Shown here piece after piece: positions 34,958-43,796 of a stretch of DNA of 64,000 nt (position 1 is its first letter; every line of letters begins with the position of its first letter). The notes beneath the pieces were generated by a model. The model searched no databases. It was not told the DNA's origin and saw nothing but the letters and a program-made list of their open reading frames with translations. Location: NCBI RefSeq assembly GCF_035917275.1, contig NZ_CP108508.1, forward strand, positions 558,001 to 622,000, given 5' to 3'. The DNA comes from Streptomyces sp. NBC_01237 (GTDB taxonomy: Bacteria; Actinomycetota; Actinomycetes; Streptomycetales; Streptomycetaceae). The position numbers and the translations under genes were made by a program.

Positions 34958-35548
34958 ATGACACCTCGGAACACCGAGTTCGAGCTCGGGGGAATCAATC
35001 ATCTGGCGTTGGTCTGTGCGGATATGCGCAGAACCGTGGACTTCTACTCGGGCGTTCTCGGTATGCCGCTCATCAAGACGATCGAGCTTCCCGGGGGAAG
35101 CGGCCAGCACTTCTTCTTCGACTGCGGGGGTGGTGACTGCGTGGCCTTCTTCTGGTTCGCGGACGCCCCCGACGGTGTGCCAGGAATCTCCGCCCCCGCG
35201 TCCCTCCCCGGCCAGGGGGAGTTCCTCAGTGCCGTCGGTTCGATGAACCACGTCGCCTTCCATGTGCCGCCGGAGCGGTTCGACGAGTACCGCACCCGCC
35301 TGGTTGCCAAGGGGGTGGAGGTCAGCCCGGTCATGAACCACGACGACAGTCCGACGACCGTGGCCGCCCGTCTGCAGGAAGGGGTGTACGTACGGTCCTT
35401 CTACTTCCAGGACCCCGACGGGATCCTGCTGGAATTCGCCTGCTGGATCAAGCAGCCGACGGGTGAGCCGCACAACACCGCCGATGAGCCCAGGACAGCG
35501 GCCGACCGCGCTCCGCGCACCCCGGTCCCGGCCTCGGTCCCGGCCTGA
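34958..35548 (+). CDS. VOC-family (glyoxalase/dioxygenase-like) protein
   Basis: A 196-residue vicinal oxygen chelate protein. Two beta-alpha-beta-beta-beta modules carry the metal ligands: INHLALVCADMRRTVDFYSG with its His, MNHVAFHV with the second His, and ILLEFACW with the Glu. Middle landmarks are QHFFFDCGGGDCVAFFWF and SFYFQDPDG. The last ~35 residues are a Pro/Ala/Thr-rich tail outside the fold. ATG 34958 has GGAGG 8 bases upstream. Substrate unknown. Confidence 0.9.
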   Translation: MTPRNTEFELGGINHLALVCADMRRTVDFYSGVLGMPLIKTIELPGGSGQHFFFDCGGGDCVAFFWFADAPDGVPGISAPASLPGQGEFLSAVGSMNHVAFHVPPERFDEYRTRLVAKGVEVSPVMNHDDSPTTVAARLQEGVYVRSFYFQDPDGILLEFACWIKQPTGEPHNTADEPRTAADRAPRTPVPASVPA

Positions 35549-35677
35549 CGATTCGTACGCCCCGCACCCCTCCCCCACCGCACCGCGACGCGGGGAGCGG
35601 TGCGGCGGGGGTCCCGCCACCACACGACGGCCGGGGGGGACCTCCGCCCTTGCGGTCCGGCCGGGCAGACTGTGCGG

Positions 35678-36406
35678 GTGGACGACTATCCCCCGGTGGA
35701 CCGGGATCCCGCGCCCGAACGGTACGGACGCCTCCGCGTGCAGACGGCCGCCCCGGGCCCTGCCGACTGGCTCACCGAGCGTGCTCCGGGGTACGGCGAT
35801 TTCGGGACGGTGGCAGGCGTGGCGGCACCCGGGTTCGCCGCCTACGCGCGGGTGTTGCATCCGGCCTCCCTGGACGAGCTGCCGGTGCGGTGGGCGACGG
35901 TGGCTGCCGTCCACGGCCGCGAGGTGGCTCCGGGCACCGACTGGCACGACGTCATCGGGACGGACCGCGACTACTACAACCTCTCGGAGTACGGCGTGCC
36001 CGGCGTCTGGGACGAGCACCCGGCGGAGGGACCGACCCCACCCGCTGTCGCCCGGATCCTCATCCCCGTCCTGGCCCGGCACACCCGGACCGCGGAGCGC
36101 TGCTGGTTCGGCCTGTGGAACGGCTACGGACGGTGGGACTTCGACCGGGTGCCCACCTTCGACACCCCCGGCCGCGACGAGGTGCTGCTCGCCGGGACGC
36201 TCGCCGAAGCCATCACCCCGGTGTCCCTGGACGAGTTCGCCGAGCTGCCCGACCTGTGGTGGCCGCAGGATCGCGCCTGGTGCCTGGGAGGTGACGTGGA
36301 CCTGGTGAGCACGTACATCGGCGGCTCCGTGGAACTGATCGCCGACCTCCTGGCAGATCCTGAGCTGGAGGCGCACCCGGTGGGGCCCCGCGACGGGGTC
36401 GGCTGA
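35678..36406 (+). CDS. Conserved hypothetical protein, 242 residues
   Basis: A soluble protein with a recurring Trp-Asp-rich pattern: WLTERAPGYGDFGTVAGVAA, VAPGTDWHDVIG, CWFGLWNGYGRWDFDR and WWPQDRAWCLGGDVDLVSTY, ending in VELIADLLADPELEAHPV. This layout is shared by a hypothetical family common in Streptomyces. No catalytic motif is apparent. The start is GTG 35678 (or GTG 35672 two codons upstream). It converges with the broken hydrolase downstream. Confidence 0.75.
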   Translation: MDDYPPVDRDPAPERYGRLRVQTAAPGPADWLTERAPGYGDFGTVAGVAAPGFAAYARVLHPASLDELPVRWATVAAVHGREVAPGTDWHDVIGTDRDYYNLSEYGVPGVWDEHPAEGPTPPAVARILIPVLARHTRTAERCWFGLWNGYGRWDFDRVPTFDTPGRDEVLLAGTLAEAITPVSLDEFAELPDLWWPQDRAWCLGGDVDLVSTYIGGSVELIADLLADPELEAHPVGPRDGVG

Positions 36407-36496
36407 GCCCTCCTCCGGGCGTCCGGCCCAGCGCTCTCCGCGCCCATACCGCCCGCGGAGGCGGCGGACGGCCGGCGCCCCGGCCGGAGTCGGGCG

Positions 36497-37638
36497 TCAG
36501 CCGGCCAGGCAGGTGCGTACCGCCGCGATCAGGCGGTCCGCCCGTGCGTCGCCGTGGCCGATCATGCGGTTGGCGACGTACGCGAAGCCCACACCGAACT
36601 CGTCGTCGCCGAAGGCGAACTGGCCACCGGCTCCGTCGTTGCCGAAACTGCGCTCCCCCAGCATCGGCCGGAACGCCGACGAGTCGAGAAGGAAGCCCGA
36701 GCCCCAGCGGGCACCGGCGTCGAAGCCCAGCCAGCCCTTGCCGGACGACACCTCCCGGACCGCGTCCGTCACGGTGTCGGGTGCGAGCAGCCGCTCCCGG
36801 CCCTCGATGCCGGTCACGGCAGCGGCGTAGAGCCCGGCCAGGCCGCTCGCGGACGCGGTGGCACCCGCTCCCGGCAGCTCCATCGCCAGCAATGCCGGAT
36901 CGTTCCAGCCGTGCGGCTCGTCGAGACCGGGGAAGACCAGCGCTCCGTTCATCGTCACGATGCGGGTGAGCAGGTGTTCGGGCCCCGGCATGCCCGGCCG
37001 CCCCTCGGCCTCGACGAGCCGGGCGCGGCCGTCCGTCTCCTCTGCGGGCAGGCCGATCCAGGCCCGTAGCCCCAGCGGATCGCCCACGGCGCGGCGGAAG
37101 TACGCGCCCGGGGTGAGCCCGGTGACGCGCCGGACGACCTCACCGATGAGGAAGCCGAAGACATGGCCGTGGTACTCGTACGCCGTGTCCGGCTCCCACA
37201 GCGGCTTCTGCTCCTCGATGGGATCACCGGGGTCCAGGCGGCGATCTCCTCGAAGGCGGGGGTCCGGTCGAGGGCGGGAAGGCCCGCCCGGTGTCCGAGG
37301 ACCGTGCGGCAGGTGAGGGACTCCTTGCCGTGCTGCGCGAACTCGGGCCAGTACCTGCTCACCGGGGCGTCGAGGTCGAGACGCCCCTCCTGCGCGAGGA
37401 GGTGGGCGCACAGGCTCACGATGCCTTTGGCGCAGGAGAAGACCGGTACGGGTGTGTCCTGGTTCCACAACCGGCCGGTCCGCCGGTCCGCGACACCGCC
37501 CCACAGCTCCGCGACCTTGCGTCCGTCGACGAACACGGTGACGGCGGCGCCGAGTTCGGGGAAATCGGCGAAGTTCCGCGCGAACGTGTCGGCGACGGCT
37601 CCGTAGTGCTCGTCGGCCCATCCCCCGTAGTGCTCCAC
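36497..37638 (-). pseudogene. Frameshifted serine beta-lactamase-family esterase
   Basis: A GTG at 37638 after CTGGAGGGCAGGG starts a beta-lactamase-family esterase: ELGAAVTVFVDGRKVAELWG, the SxxK motif in FSCAKGIVSL, TVLGHRAGLPALD. Near 37225 the frame ends its similarity at AAWTPVI and resumes one frame over as DPIEEQKPLWEPDTAYEY, then VFGFLIGEVVRRVTG, and runs intact to WGSGFLLDSS and FVGFAYVANRM-like C-terminal motifs. A single-base indel explains it. If it is an assembly error the gene would encode about 380 residues. Confidence 0.85.
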
Positions 37639-37949
37639 GGTGCCCTGCCCTCCAGGTGATCATGGTTCTTCGTGGGGGCGGCCCGGAGCGGTGCCCGCGC
37701 GCCCCACGGTTGTCGACCGGTCACAGTACGGCGGTGGGCGGTACCGGCACGAACGGTTTTGGCCGGGCGGCGGAGAACAGTGGTCCCGCAGCCCTCTCCG
37801 GCACTCCGTCTTGTGCTCGGCGGCGGGCGCCCCGGCATCGAATTCCCTTCTGCGGAGCAACCCTTGGCCACAGGTTTCCGTCCTCGGGGACGCAAGAGCC
37901 TCGGATCGACCGGGGCGCCATAGCCCAAGTGACTCCGAGGAGTACCACT
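37639..37949. other. Divergent intergenic region
   Basis: About 310 bases between the broken esterase and the 926-residue secreted hydrolase. No protein-like frame was seen. It should contain the hydrolase promoter; I could not find an 11-bp TTC repeat like that upstream of the paralogue at 61.8 kb. Confidence 0.45.
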
Positions 37950-40730
37950 TTGATACGGGTCCTGCACATGGCAGGCGCCACCGTGGCGGCGCTCGCGCTG
38001 GCCGCGACGACACTGGGATCGGCACACGCCCTGCCGACAACGGACCCACTGCGGTCCGCGCGCTCGGCGCACACCGAGGGAGACCTTCCCCCCGGATGGC
38101 GGTTCGCCGGAAGCGACGCCGGGCGGCAGCTGATCTGGACCTCGGCCGACCCGGTGCCGATGGGCGACGCACGGGTCGAGTTCCAGACCGGGGACCGGCT
38201 GCTCGGACTGCCGGTGGCGGCGAAGGACCGGCGGTCGTTCCGTCTGTCCGTGGACACCGCACGGCTCGGCCGGACGGAGGATCTGCGGGTGCTGGCCGCC
38301 GGACGCAGACTGGACGGGGCGGGGAAGCGGACGACGTCGCGCCTCCCGCGACTCGCCACGCCCGCACGGCCCCCCGCCACACTGCCCGCCGCGAAGACCG
38401 ATCCCGGCATCCCCGGGCGCTACCGCACCGCGGCGGGTGAGTACGCGCTCACGTCCGTCCGTCTGCCGGGCTTCCCGGCAGCGGTCGAGATGCGGGCCCG
38501 CGTGGTCGGACCGGTCGGCGCCCCGGGCAAACGGCCGCTGGCCCTGTTCCTGCACGGCCGCCACTACACGTGCTACAGCACGGCGGGCGACCAGGGCATC
38601 GACTGGCCCTGCAAGCCGGGCACCCGCCCCGTCCCCAGCTACCAGGGCTACGGGAGCGCCCAGAAGCTCCTGGCCTCGCAGGGCTATGTCACGGTGTCCA
38701 TCTCCGCCAACGGCATCAACGCGCAGGACGACCGGGCCGAGGACGGCGGCGCCCAGGCGCGCTCCTCCCTCGTGCGCCTGCACCTCGCCCGCCTGGCGGA
38801 CTGGGCCGCGCACCGCGGCACCGCTCCCGCCGCCGTACGCGCGGTCTCCCCGGCCGACCTGTCCCGGGTGCTGCTCGTGGGTCACTCCCGCGGCGGCGAG
38901 GGCGTCAACCGCGCGGCGCTCGACAGCCTGTCCCCGCCGCCCGCCGACCAGGACGGGTACCGCGGTCCGGTGCGCTGGAACATCCGCGGCAATGTGCTGA
39001 TCGGTCCGACCGTCTTCGGGCAGAACCCGGTTCCCGACGTGCCGTCGACGACCGTCCTGCCCGGGTGCGACGGCGATGTGTCCGACCTGCAGGGCCAGAT
39101 CTACGCCGACGGGACGCGCGGCGTCGGCCGCGGCGCCGCCCTGCACAGCGCGGTCTACATGACCGGCGCCAACCACAACTTCTTCAACAGCGAGTGGACC
39201 CCCGGGCAGGCGAAGGCGCCCGCCGAGGACGACTTCGGGTCCGACGACGAGGTGGACCCGGTGTGCACCCCCGGCACCAAGACCCGGCTGACCGCCCCGC
39301 AGCAGCAGACGGCCGGGGCCGCGTACATCGCCGCTTCGGCCCGGCTGTTCGTCGCGGGTGACGACCGGGCACGACCTCTGCTGGACGGCTCCGGCGTACG
39401 CATGCCCTCGGCCGGCCCCGCGCGGGTGCTGACCGACGCCGTCGGCGCGCACCGCACGCCCGCCTTCCTGCCCGGTCCGTCCGTCTCCGTCCGCGGCGGG
39501 CGGCTGTGCGCGGCGGTGGACCCCGACCCGGCGCGCGCCTGCCTCCCCTCCGACGTGGCCGGGGCGTCGCCCCACTTCGCGGCCTGGGAGACCGCGGCGG
39601 AACCGGGACGCGACGCGGTGGCGATGACATGGTCCAAGGCCGGGTCCCCGGTCCGGGTGCGTTCCGCGCGCCCGGTCTCGCTGTCGGGATCCGAGGCACT
39701 GGCGCTCCGGGTGATCGTGCCGCCCAACACCACCGGCACCCGGCTGGACGTCGCCGTCGTCGACGCCTCGGGCCACCGTGCGGTGCTGGGCCGGGTCCGT
39801 GTCGACGGGCTGCCGGGCAGTGACCGGACCGCCTCCTACTGGGGGCGCGAGATCCGGGTGCCGCTGTCCGCGGCACGTCCCGGTCTCGACCTGAAGCGGG
39901 TGACCTCCCTGGAGCTCGTACCGCGCTCCGGCTCCGGCCGGGCGTGGCTGGTGGATGCCTGGGGCTGGCGCCCCGGCACTCCGGCCGTGAAGCCCGCGGC
40001 CATGCCCCGCGTCGATGTCGGCCGGCTGACGGTCAAGGAGGGCGACTCGGGCGTACGGCACTACCGCGTGCCGGTGCGCGTGGCGGGCAAGGGCAGCGGC
40101 CGGGTACGGCTGTTCGTCCCCGAGCCCGGGACGGACAAGGTCGCGTACCGCACGGTGACCGTGCGCGCCGGAACCCACGCCGTCGATGTGCCGGTCGAGG
40201 TGCGGGGCAACACCCGCTACAGCTACGGCACGTCGCAGGAGGCGTACGTCAAGGCGGTGCACGGCGCGGTGGTCGGCTCCCACCGCGGCGGGGTGACGAC
40301 GCTCAATGACGACCCGATGCCCAAGGTGACCGTGACGCCGGTCGCCGACCGCGTCGCCGAAGGACGGCCGCTGGTCTGGCGGATGACGCTGTCGGAGGCT
40401 GCCGACGTCGACATCTCCGGCAACTTCACCATCCTCCCGGTCACCGGGGGTCCGGAGCTGTCCACCATGGATGTCGCCCCGGAGTGGCTGGAGGACAACT
40501 TCGGCCAGGCGCCCGCACCGGCCAGAGCTCTGTCCGGTATCGAGGAGGAGCCGTCGGTCTACGCCGACGTGCCGGTGGGGGCGCTGAGCACCGAGGTGAG
40601 CGTGCCCACTGTCGCGGACGGGGAGAGCGAACCCGATGAGTTCCTGAAGCTCCGGTTGATCACCTACGACGACCAGTGGGAGCCCCAGGAGGGGCCTGTG
40701 CTCACCGGCACGGTGACCGGCGCCCCGTAA
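37950..40730 (+). CDS. Large secreted alpha/beta hydrolase with C-terminal beta domains (paralogue A)
   Basis: A 926-residue secreted protein. The TTG start has GAGGAG seven bases upstream and gives a signal peptide ending near GSAHA. Residues ~45-125 are a beta domain; ~180-500 hold an alpha/beta hydrolase: LALFLHGRHYTCY, ISANGINAQDDR, nucleophile S313 in LLVGHSRGGEGVNRAAL, and GANHNFFNSEWTPGQ, which supplies a likely catalytic His. Residues ~570-700 form a jelly-roll-like region, and ~700-926 contain a Calx-beta-like module (RLTVKEGDSG, LNDDPMPKVTVTP, VADGESEPDEFLKLRL). Substrate unknown. A closely similar 919-residue protein is at 58986-61745. Confidence 0.88.
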   Translation: MIRVLHMAGATVAALALAATTLGSAHALPTTDPLRSARSAHTEGDLPPGWRFAGSDAGRQLIWTSADPVPMGDARVEFQTGDRLLGLPVAAKDRRSFRLSVDTARLGRTEDLRVLAAGRRLDGAGKRTTSRLPRLATPARPPATLPAAKTDPGIPGRYRTAAGEYALTSVRLPGFPAAVEMRARVVGPVGAPGKRPLALFLHGRHYTCYSTAGDQGIDWPCKPGTRPVPSYQGYGSAQKLLASQGYVTVSISANGINAQDDRAEDGGAQARSSLVRLHLARLADWAAHRGTAPAAVRAVSPADLSRVLLVGHSRGGEGVNRAALDSLSPPPADQDGYRGPVRWNIRGNVLIGPTVFGQNPVPDVPSTTVLPGCDGDVSDLQGQIYADGTRGVGRGAALHSAVYMTGANHNFFNSEWTPGQAKAPAEDDFGSDDEVDPVCTPGTKTRLTAPQQQTAGAAYIAASARLFVAGDDRARPLLDGSGVRMPSAGPARVLTDAVGAHRTPAFLPGPSVSVRGGRLCAAVDPDPARACLPSDVAGASPHFAAWETAAEPGRDAVAMTWSKAGSPVRVRSARPVSLSGSEALALRVIVPPNTTGTRLDVAVVDASGHRAVLGRVRVDGLPGSDRTASYWGREIRVPLSAARPGLDLKRVTSLELVPRSGSGRAWLVDAWGWRPGTPAVKPAAMPRVDVGRLTVKEGDSGVRHYRVPVRVAGKGSGRVRLFVPEPGTDKVAYRTVTVRAGTHAVDVPVEVRGNTRYSYGTSQEAYVKAVHGAVVGSHRGGVTTLNDDPMPKVTVTPVADRVAEGRPLVWRMTLSEAADVDISGNFTILPVTGGPELSTMDVAPEWLEDNFGQAPAPARALSGIEEEPSVYADVPVGALSTEVSVPTVADGESEPDEFLKLRLITYDDQWEPQEGPVLTGTVTGAP

Positions 40731-40758
40731 CCCCTGGGCTCGGATTCCGGCAGGTCGG

Positions 40759-40796
40759 CCCCGGGCAGGCCCTCTTACGAGGGGCCCTGTCCGGGG
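40759..40796. terminator. GC-rich hairpin after hydrolase A
   Basis: CCCCGGGCAGGCCCTC and GAGGGGCCCTGTCCGGGG fold around a TTAC loop with a few mismatches, 30 bases after the stop. It lies between convergent genes and is a likely bidirectional terminator. Confidence 0.7.
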
Positions 40797-40916
40797 TCGC
40801 CCCGTTCCTGCCCGTCCCGCGCGCTGAACGCGCATGGGCCCGAATTCTCGAAACGATCGACGAGTTGCTCGCGCGGCGGCAGACACGACACCTCGACAAC
40901 GTCCGCAGGACTCGGG

Positions 40917-42068
40917 TCAGACCGACTCCGCCGCGAAGGCGTTGAACATGTCGATCAGCGGCTGCGGTGCGCTGTCGTCGAAGATGGTCTCAAGTCCTCG
41001 GGCGGACTCGCGCGCGATTTCTTCGCTGCGGGGGAAGAGGATCTCCTCGTACGCGGCGAGAGCCGCCTCGGGATCTCCGGGGTGCTCGACGAGGCACCGT
41101 CCGAGGTCCGCGCCGTCGATCATGGCGAGGTTGGCGCCCTCGCCCGCGAACGGGGACATCAGATGTGCCGCGTCACCCAGCAGCGTGACGCCCGGTACCC
41201 GCCTCCAGCGGTGGCCGACGGGCAGGGCATGAATCAGCCGGGGGATCAGTGGGCCGTCCGCGTCGGTGATGAGTCCGCGCAGCTCGGGTGCCCAGTCGGT
41301 GAACCGGCGCAGCAGAGCGGACTTGGCCGACGCCGTGTCGTCGAAGTCCAGCGTGGAGAGCCAGTCCTCCGCGACCCGGAGCGCCGTGTAGATGTGCAGG
41401 CTGCCGTCGGTCTCCCGGTGACCGAGGAAGCCCTTGTGGCCGCCGAGGGCGAAGAACATGCCGCCACCGAGCAGTCGCGCGGACTCGGGGTGGCGGGCAT
41501 CGGCGTCCAGGAGGTCGAGTTCGACGAAGGCGATCCCCGTGTACGCGGGCGTGGCGCCGGACAGCAGCGGCCGGACGCGGGACCATGCGCCGTCGGCGCC
41601 GATCAGCAGGCCGGTGGTGAAGACCGTGCCGTCGCCGAGGGTGACTTCGTGTCGTCCGTCGGACAGCGGCCGGGTCCGTGTGACCTTGCTGCCCCAGCGG
41701 ACGGTGTGGTCCGGCAGGGAGCCGAGAAGCAGGTCGCGCAGGTCCCCGCGGTCGATCTCCGGCCGGCCGCCGGTCCCGTCGTCGGTTTCCTCGTGCAGGA
41801 CGCGGGCGTGCCGGTCGAGGACGCGCATCGCCTCGCCGCCGGGGTGGATCCTGGTGAGGAACTGCTCGTGCAGCCGAGCGGCGTGCAGGGCGGCCTGTCC
41901 GGTCTCCTCGTGGATGTCGAGCATGCCGCCCTGAGTGCGGGCGTTCGGGGAGGTCTCCAGGTCGAGGACGGTGGCCGCGATGCCGTGGACATGCAGGACT
42001 CGGGCGAGCGTGAGACCGCCGAGTCCGGCACCGATGACGGCGATGGGGTAGTGGGGTGTGGTGCTCAT
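40917..42068 (-). CDS. FAD-dependent monooxygenase (TetX-like)
   Basis: A 383-residue flavoprotein hydroxylase. GxGxxG is in IAVIGAGLGGLTLARVL; the conserved TQGGMLDIHEETG is typical of TetX-like enzymes; LIGADGAWSRVRPLL is the DG motif and LLGDAAHLMSPFAGEGANLA the GD motif. TetX inactivates tetracyclines; most actinobacterial relatives hydroxylate other aromatics or xenobiotics. It lies 52 bases downstream of a TetR gene on the same strand, consistent with a regulator-enzyme operon induced by the substrate. Confidence 0.92.
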   Translation of the reverse strand: MSTTPHYPIAVIGAGLGGLTLARVLHVHGIAATVLDLETSPNARTQGGMLDIHEETGQAALHAARLHEQFLTRIHPGGEAMRVLDRHARVLHEETDDGTGGRPEIDRGDLRDLLLGSLPDHTVRWGSKVTRTRPLSDGRHEVTLGDGTVFTTGLLIGADGAWSRVRPLLSGATPAYTGIAFVELDLLDADARHPESARLLGGGMFFALGGHKGFLGHRETDGSLHIYTALRVAEDWLSTLDFDDTASAKSALLRRFTDWAPELRGLITDADGPLIPRLIHALPVGHRWRRVPGVTLLGDAAHLMSPFAGEGANLAMIDGADLGRCLVEHPGDPEAALAAYEEILFPRSEEIARESARGLETIFDDSAPQPLIDMFNAFAAESV

Positions 42069-42120
42069 GGTGGTGCTCTCCTTCGGTCCGGGGGCGGAAA
42101 GCCGCAGGCGGACGGGGGTG

Positions 42121-42813
42121 TCATGGTGTGTCGCGCGGGGTGGCGCGGGTGCCGTTGATCACCGCGCGGAAGATCCAGGCGAGGCGCTGTTCCGGGGCGC
42201 CGGAGACGAGGTCGTCGCCGAGCGCGGCGATGCGCGGGTGGGTGTCGCAGGAGACGTCGCGCACCGCGACGACCAGGGCGTCGTGCTCGTCCGCCGCGTC
42301 GGCGGACCGTGCACGGCTCGATTGCTCGGCGGCGGTGGCGGTCGCCACCTGGAGGAGTACGTCCACGCCCCAGGCGGCCTGCTCATCGGGCACCCGGCCT
42401 TGGTGGAGCAGCGCGAGAACGGCTTCCACCACGGCCAGGTAGTGGGGGCCCGAGGGCCGGGCGACCAAGGCGGAACGGGCCAGGCCGGGGTTCTGGAAGA
42501 GGACGTGTGTGTAGGACTCCAGCAACTGGCTCAGCCGCCCGCGCCAGTCCCCCTCCCCGTCCACCGGGGAGAGGTCGACGGCGCCGAGGAGTTCCTCAAG
42601 GATCGCCGCGTGCAGTTCGGCCGCGTTGGCCACGTACACGTACAGCGAGGCGGGACCGGTGTCCAGTTCCTGGGCGAGCCGGCGCATCGTGACGCGCTGC
42701 AGTCCCTCGGTCTCCATCAGGTGGACGGCGGTGGCGACGATGCCCTCGTAGGTGAGCGCGGGTTTGGCGGGCCGCTCACGACGACTGCGGGGCGCAGGGG
42801 TTCTCGAAGGCAT
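42121..42813 (-). CDS. TetR-family regulator with TetR_C-type ligand domain
   Basis: A 230-residue TetR regulator. The helix-turn-helix is at ~20-65 (YEGIVATAVHLMETEGLQRV, then MRRLAQELDTGPASLYVYVA). The C-terminal helical domain (YLAVVEAVLALLHQGRVPDE, LLQVATATAAEQSS) is of the tetracycline-repressor type. It is immediately upstream of the FAD monooxygenase and behind a double palindrome at 42825-42853, so it likely represses this operon. Confidence 0.93.
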   Translation of the reverse strand: MPSRTPAPRSRRERPAKPALTYEGIVATAVHLMETEGLQRVTMRRLAQELDTGPASLYVYVANAAELHAAILEELLGAVDLSPVDGEGDWRGRLSQLLESYTHVLFQNPGLARSALVARPSGPHYLAVVEAVLALLHQGRVPDEQAAWGVDVLLQVATATAAEQSSRARSADAADEHDALVVAVRDVSCDTHPRIAALGDDLVSGAPEQRLAWIFRAVINGTRATPRDTP

Positions 42814-42824
42814 GTGAACACCCT

Positions 42825-42853
42825 AACGAACATGTTCGTTACGAACAAGTTCG
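42825..42853. promoter_or_regulatory. Tandem TetR operators
   Basis: AACGAACATGTTCGTT (42825-42840) is a perfect 16-bp palindrome. CGAACAAGTTCG (42842-42853) follows at once with 5-bp arms. Both share the half site CGAAC and lie just upstream of the TetR start codon, as for autoregulated TetR operators. Confidence 0.85.
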
Positions 42854-43163
42854 CGACCGCTCTCCGGATGCGTGCCGCCTGACGGTCCCGGCTCATTCCC
42901 GCCGTAGGGCCTCCACTCCGACGAGGGGCGATCGCACCCGTTGGTGCAGGTCAATGTCCAGACAACGGCGGACAACGGCGTTCCGGCACCGGAGCTCCGG
43001 CCGTCCACATGGCCGGGAACCCCACTGTCCGGCCGGTATCCGCCTGCCCATCGGGGTGGCGGGCCGCTTGTATGGAACACGACAGCGTTCCGGCGCCGTC
43101 CAGAGCAGTTCGATCCTCAGCGGGCCGCACCAGAACCCGCCACTACCGACCGAAGGGCTCCGT
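42854..43163. other. Intergenic region between TetR and SET genes
   Basis: About 310 bases with no clear gene. A 10-bp direct repeat GACAACGGCG occurs twice near 42960-42980. It should hold the promoter of the SET-domain gene. Confidence 0.4.
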
Positions 43164-43688
43164 ATGCACCCCGACCAAGTCACCGCCACCCCGCCCCCCG
43201 CGCCGGGCGAGCCGACACCGAGCCCGGGGACGGAGCTGCGGGACACACCCGGCAAGGGAGCGGGGGTCTTCGCCACCCATGCGTTCCGGGTCGGGGAGGT
43301 GGTACTTGCCGGTGCCATCAAGGCCGAACTCGACCGCAACGATGCCCACGCCTCACAGATCGGTCCGGACCGGTTCATCCGGCACGCCGGTCTGATGCCC
43401 CGCGTCAACCACTCGTGCGATCCGAACTGCGGAGTCCAGGTCAACGACTCCGGCGCTCACGACCTCGTGGCCCGTTTCGCGGTTCACGCCGGGCAGGAGG
43501 TCACCTTCGACTACGCCATGCGGAACCACACCGTCCAGCACTTCCCGCCCCGCTGCCAGTGCGGATCCCGGCTGTGCCGGGGCCGGATCACCGGCTGGCA
43601 GGACCTCCCGGCGGACCGCAGGCACGCCTACCGCGGCTACGTCGCCCCCTATCTCCTCCACATACCGCAAGGACCTCGGCCCCGGTAG
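43164..43688 (+). CDS. SET-domain protein (putative lysine methyltransferase)
   Basis: A 174-residue protein that is essentially one SET domain. The key motifs are GKGAGVFATHAFRVGEVVL (SET-N), RVNHSCDPNCGVQ (the NHS-C-x-PN signature binding SAM), GQEVTFDYAM (the catalytic Tyr region) and the post-SET cysteine cluster CQCGSRLCRG. Eukaryotic relatives methylate protein lysines; bacterial ones are scattered and mostly uncharacterised. The ATG follows AAGGG. It converges on the RiPP-like cluster but is on the other strand, so participation there is not implied. Confidence 0.9.
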   Translation: MHPDQVTATPPPAPGEPTPSPGTELRDTPGKGAGVFATHAFRVGEVVLAGAIKAELDRNDAHASQIGPDRFIRHAGLMPRVNHSCDPNCGVQVNDSGAHDLVARFAVHAGQEVTFDYAMRNHTVQHFPPRCQCGSRLCRGRITGWQDLPADRRHAYRGYVAPYLLHIPQGPRPR

Positions 43689-43796
43689 CAGTCCGGAACC
43701 GCACGCGGACCGAGCGGACCGAACAGCGGGGCGGCACGCGGCGGGCAAGGGAACAGCGGGACAGGTGACGCCGTCGGGGCCGGCCGCACAGCCGGG

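Noticed and set aside
37416..40886. Long antisense frame opposite hydrolase A
   Set aside because: Low-complexity Gly/Arg/Val-rich translation; the plus strand encodes a motif-rich secreted hydrolase with a paralogue.
40917..42813. TetR-FAD monooxygenase pair considered as part of the RiPP-like cluster
   Set aside because: It is separated by the oppositely oriented SET gene and has its own operator, so it is a self-contained regulator-enzyme unit.
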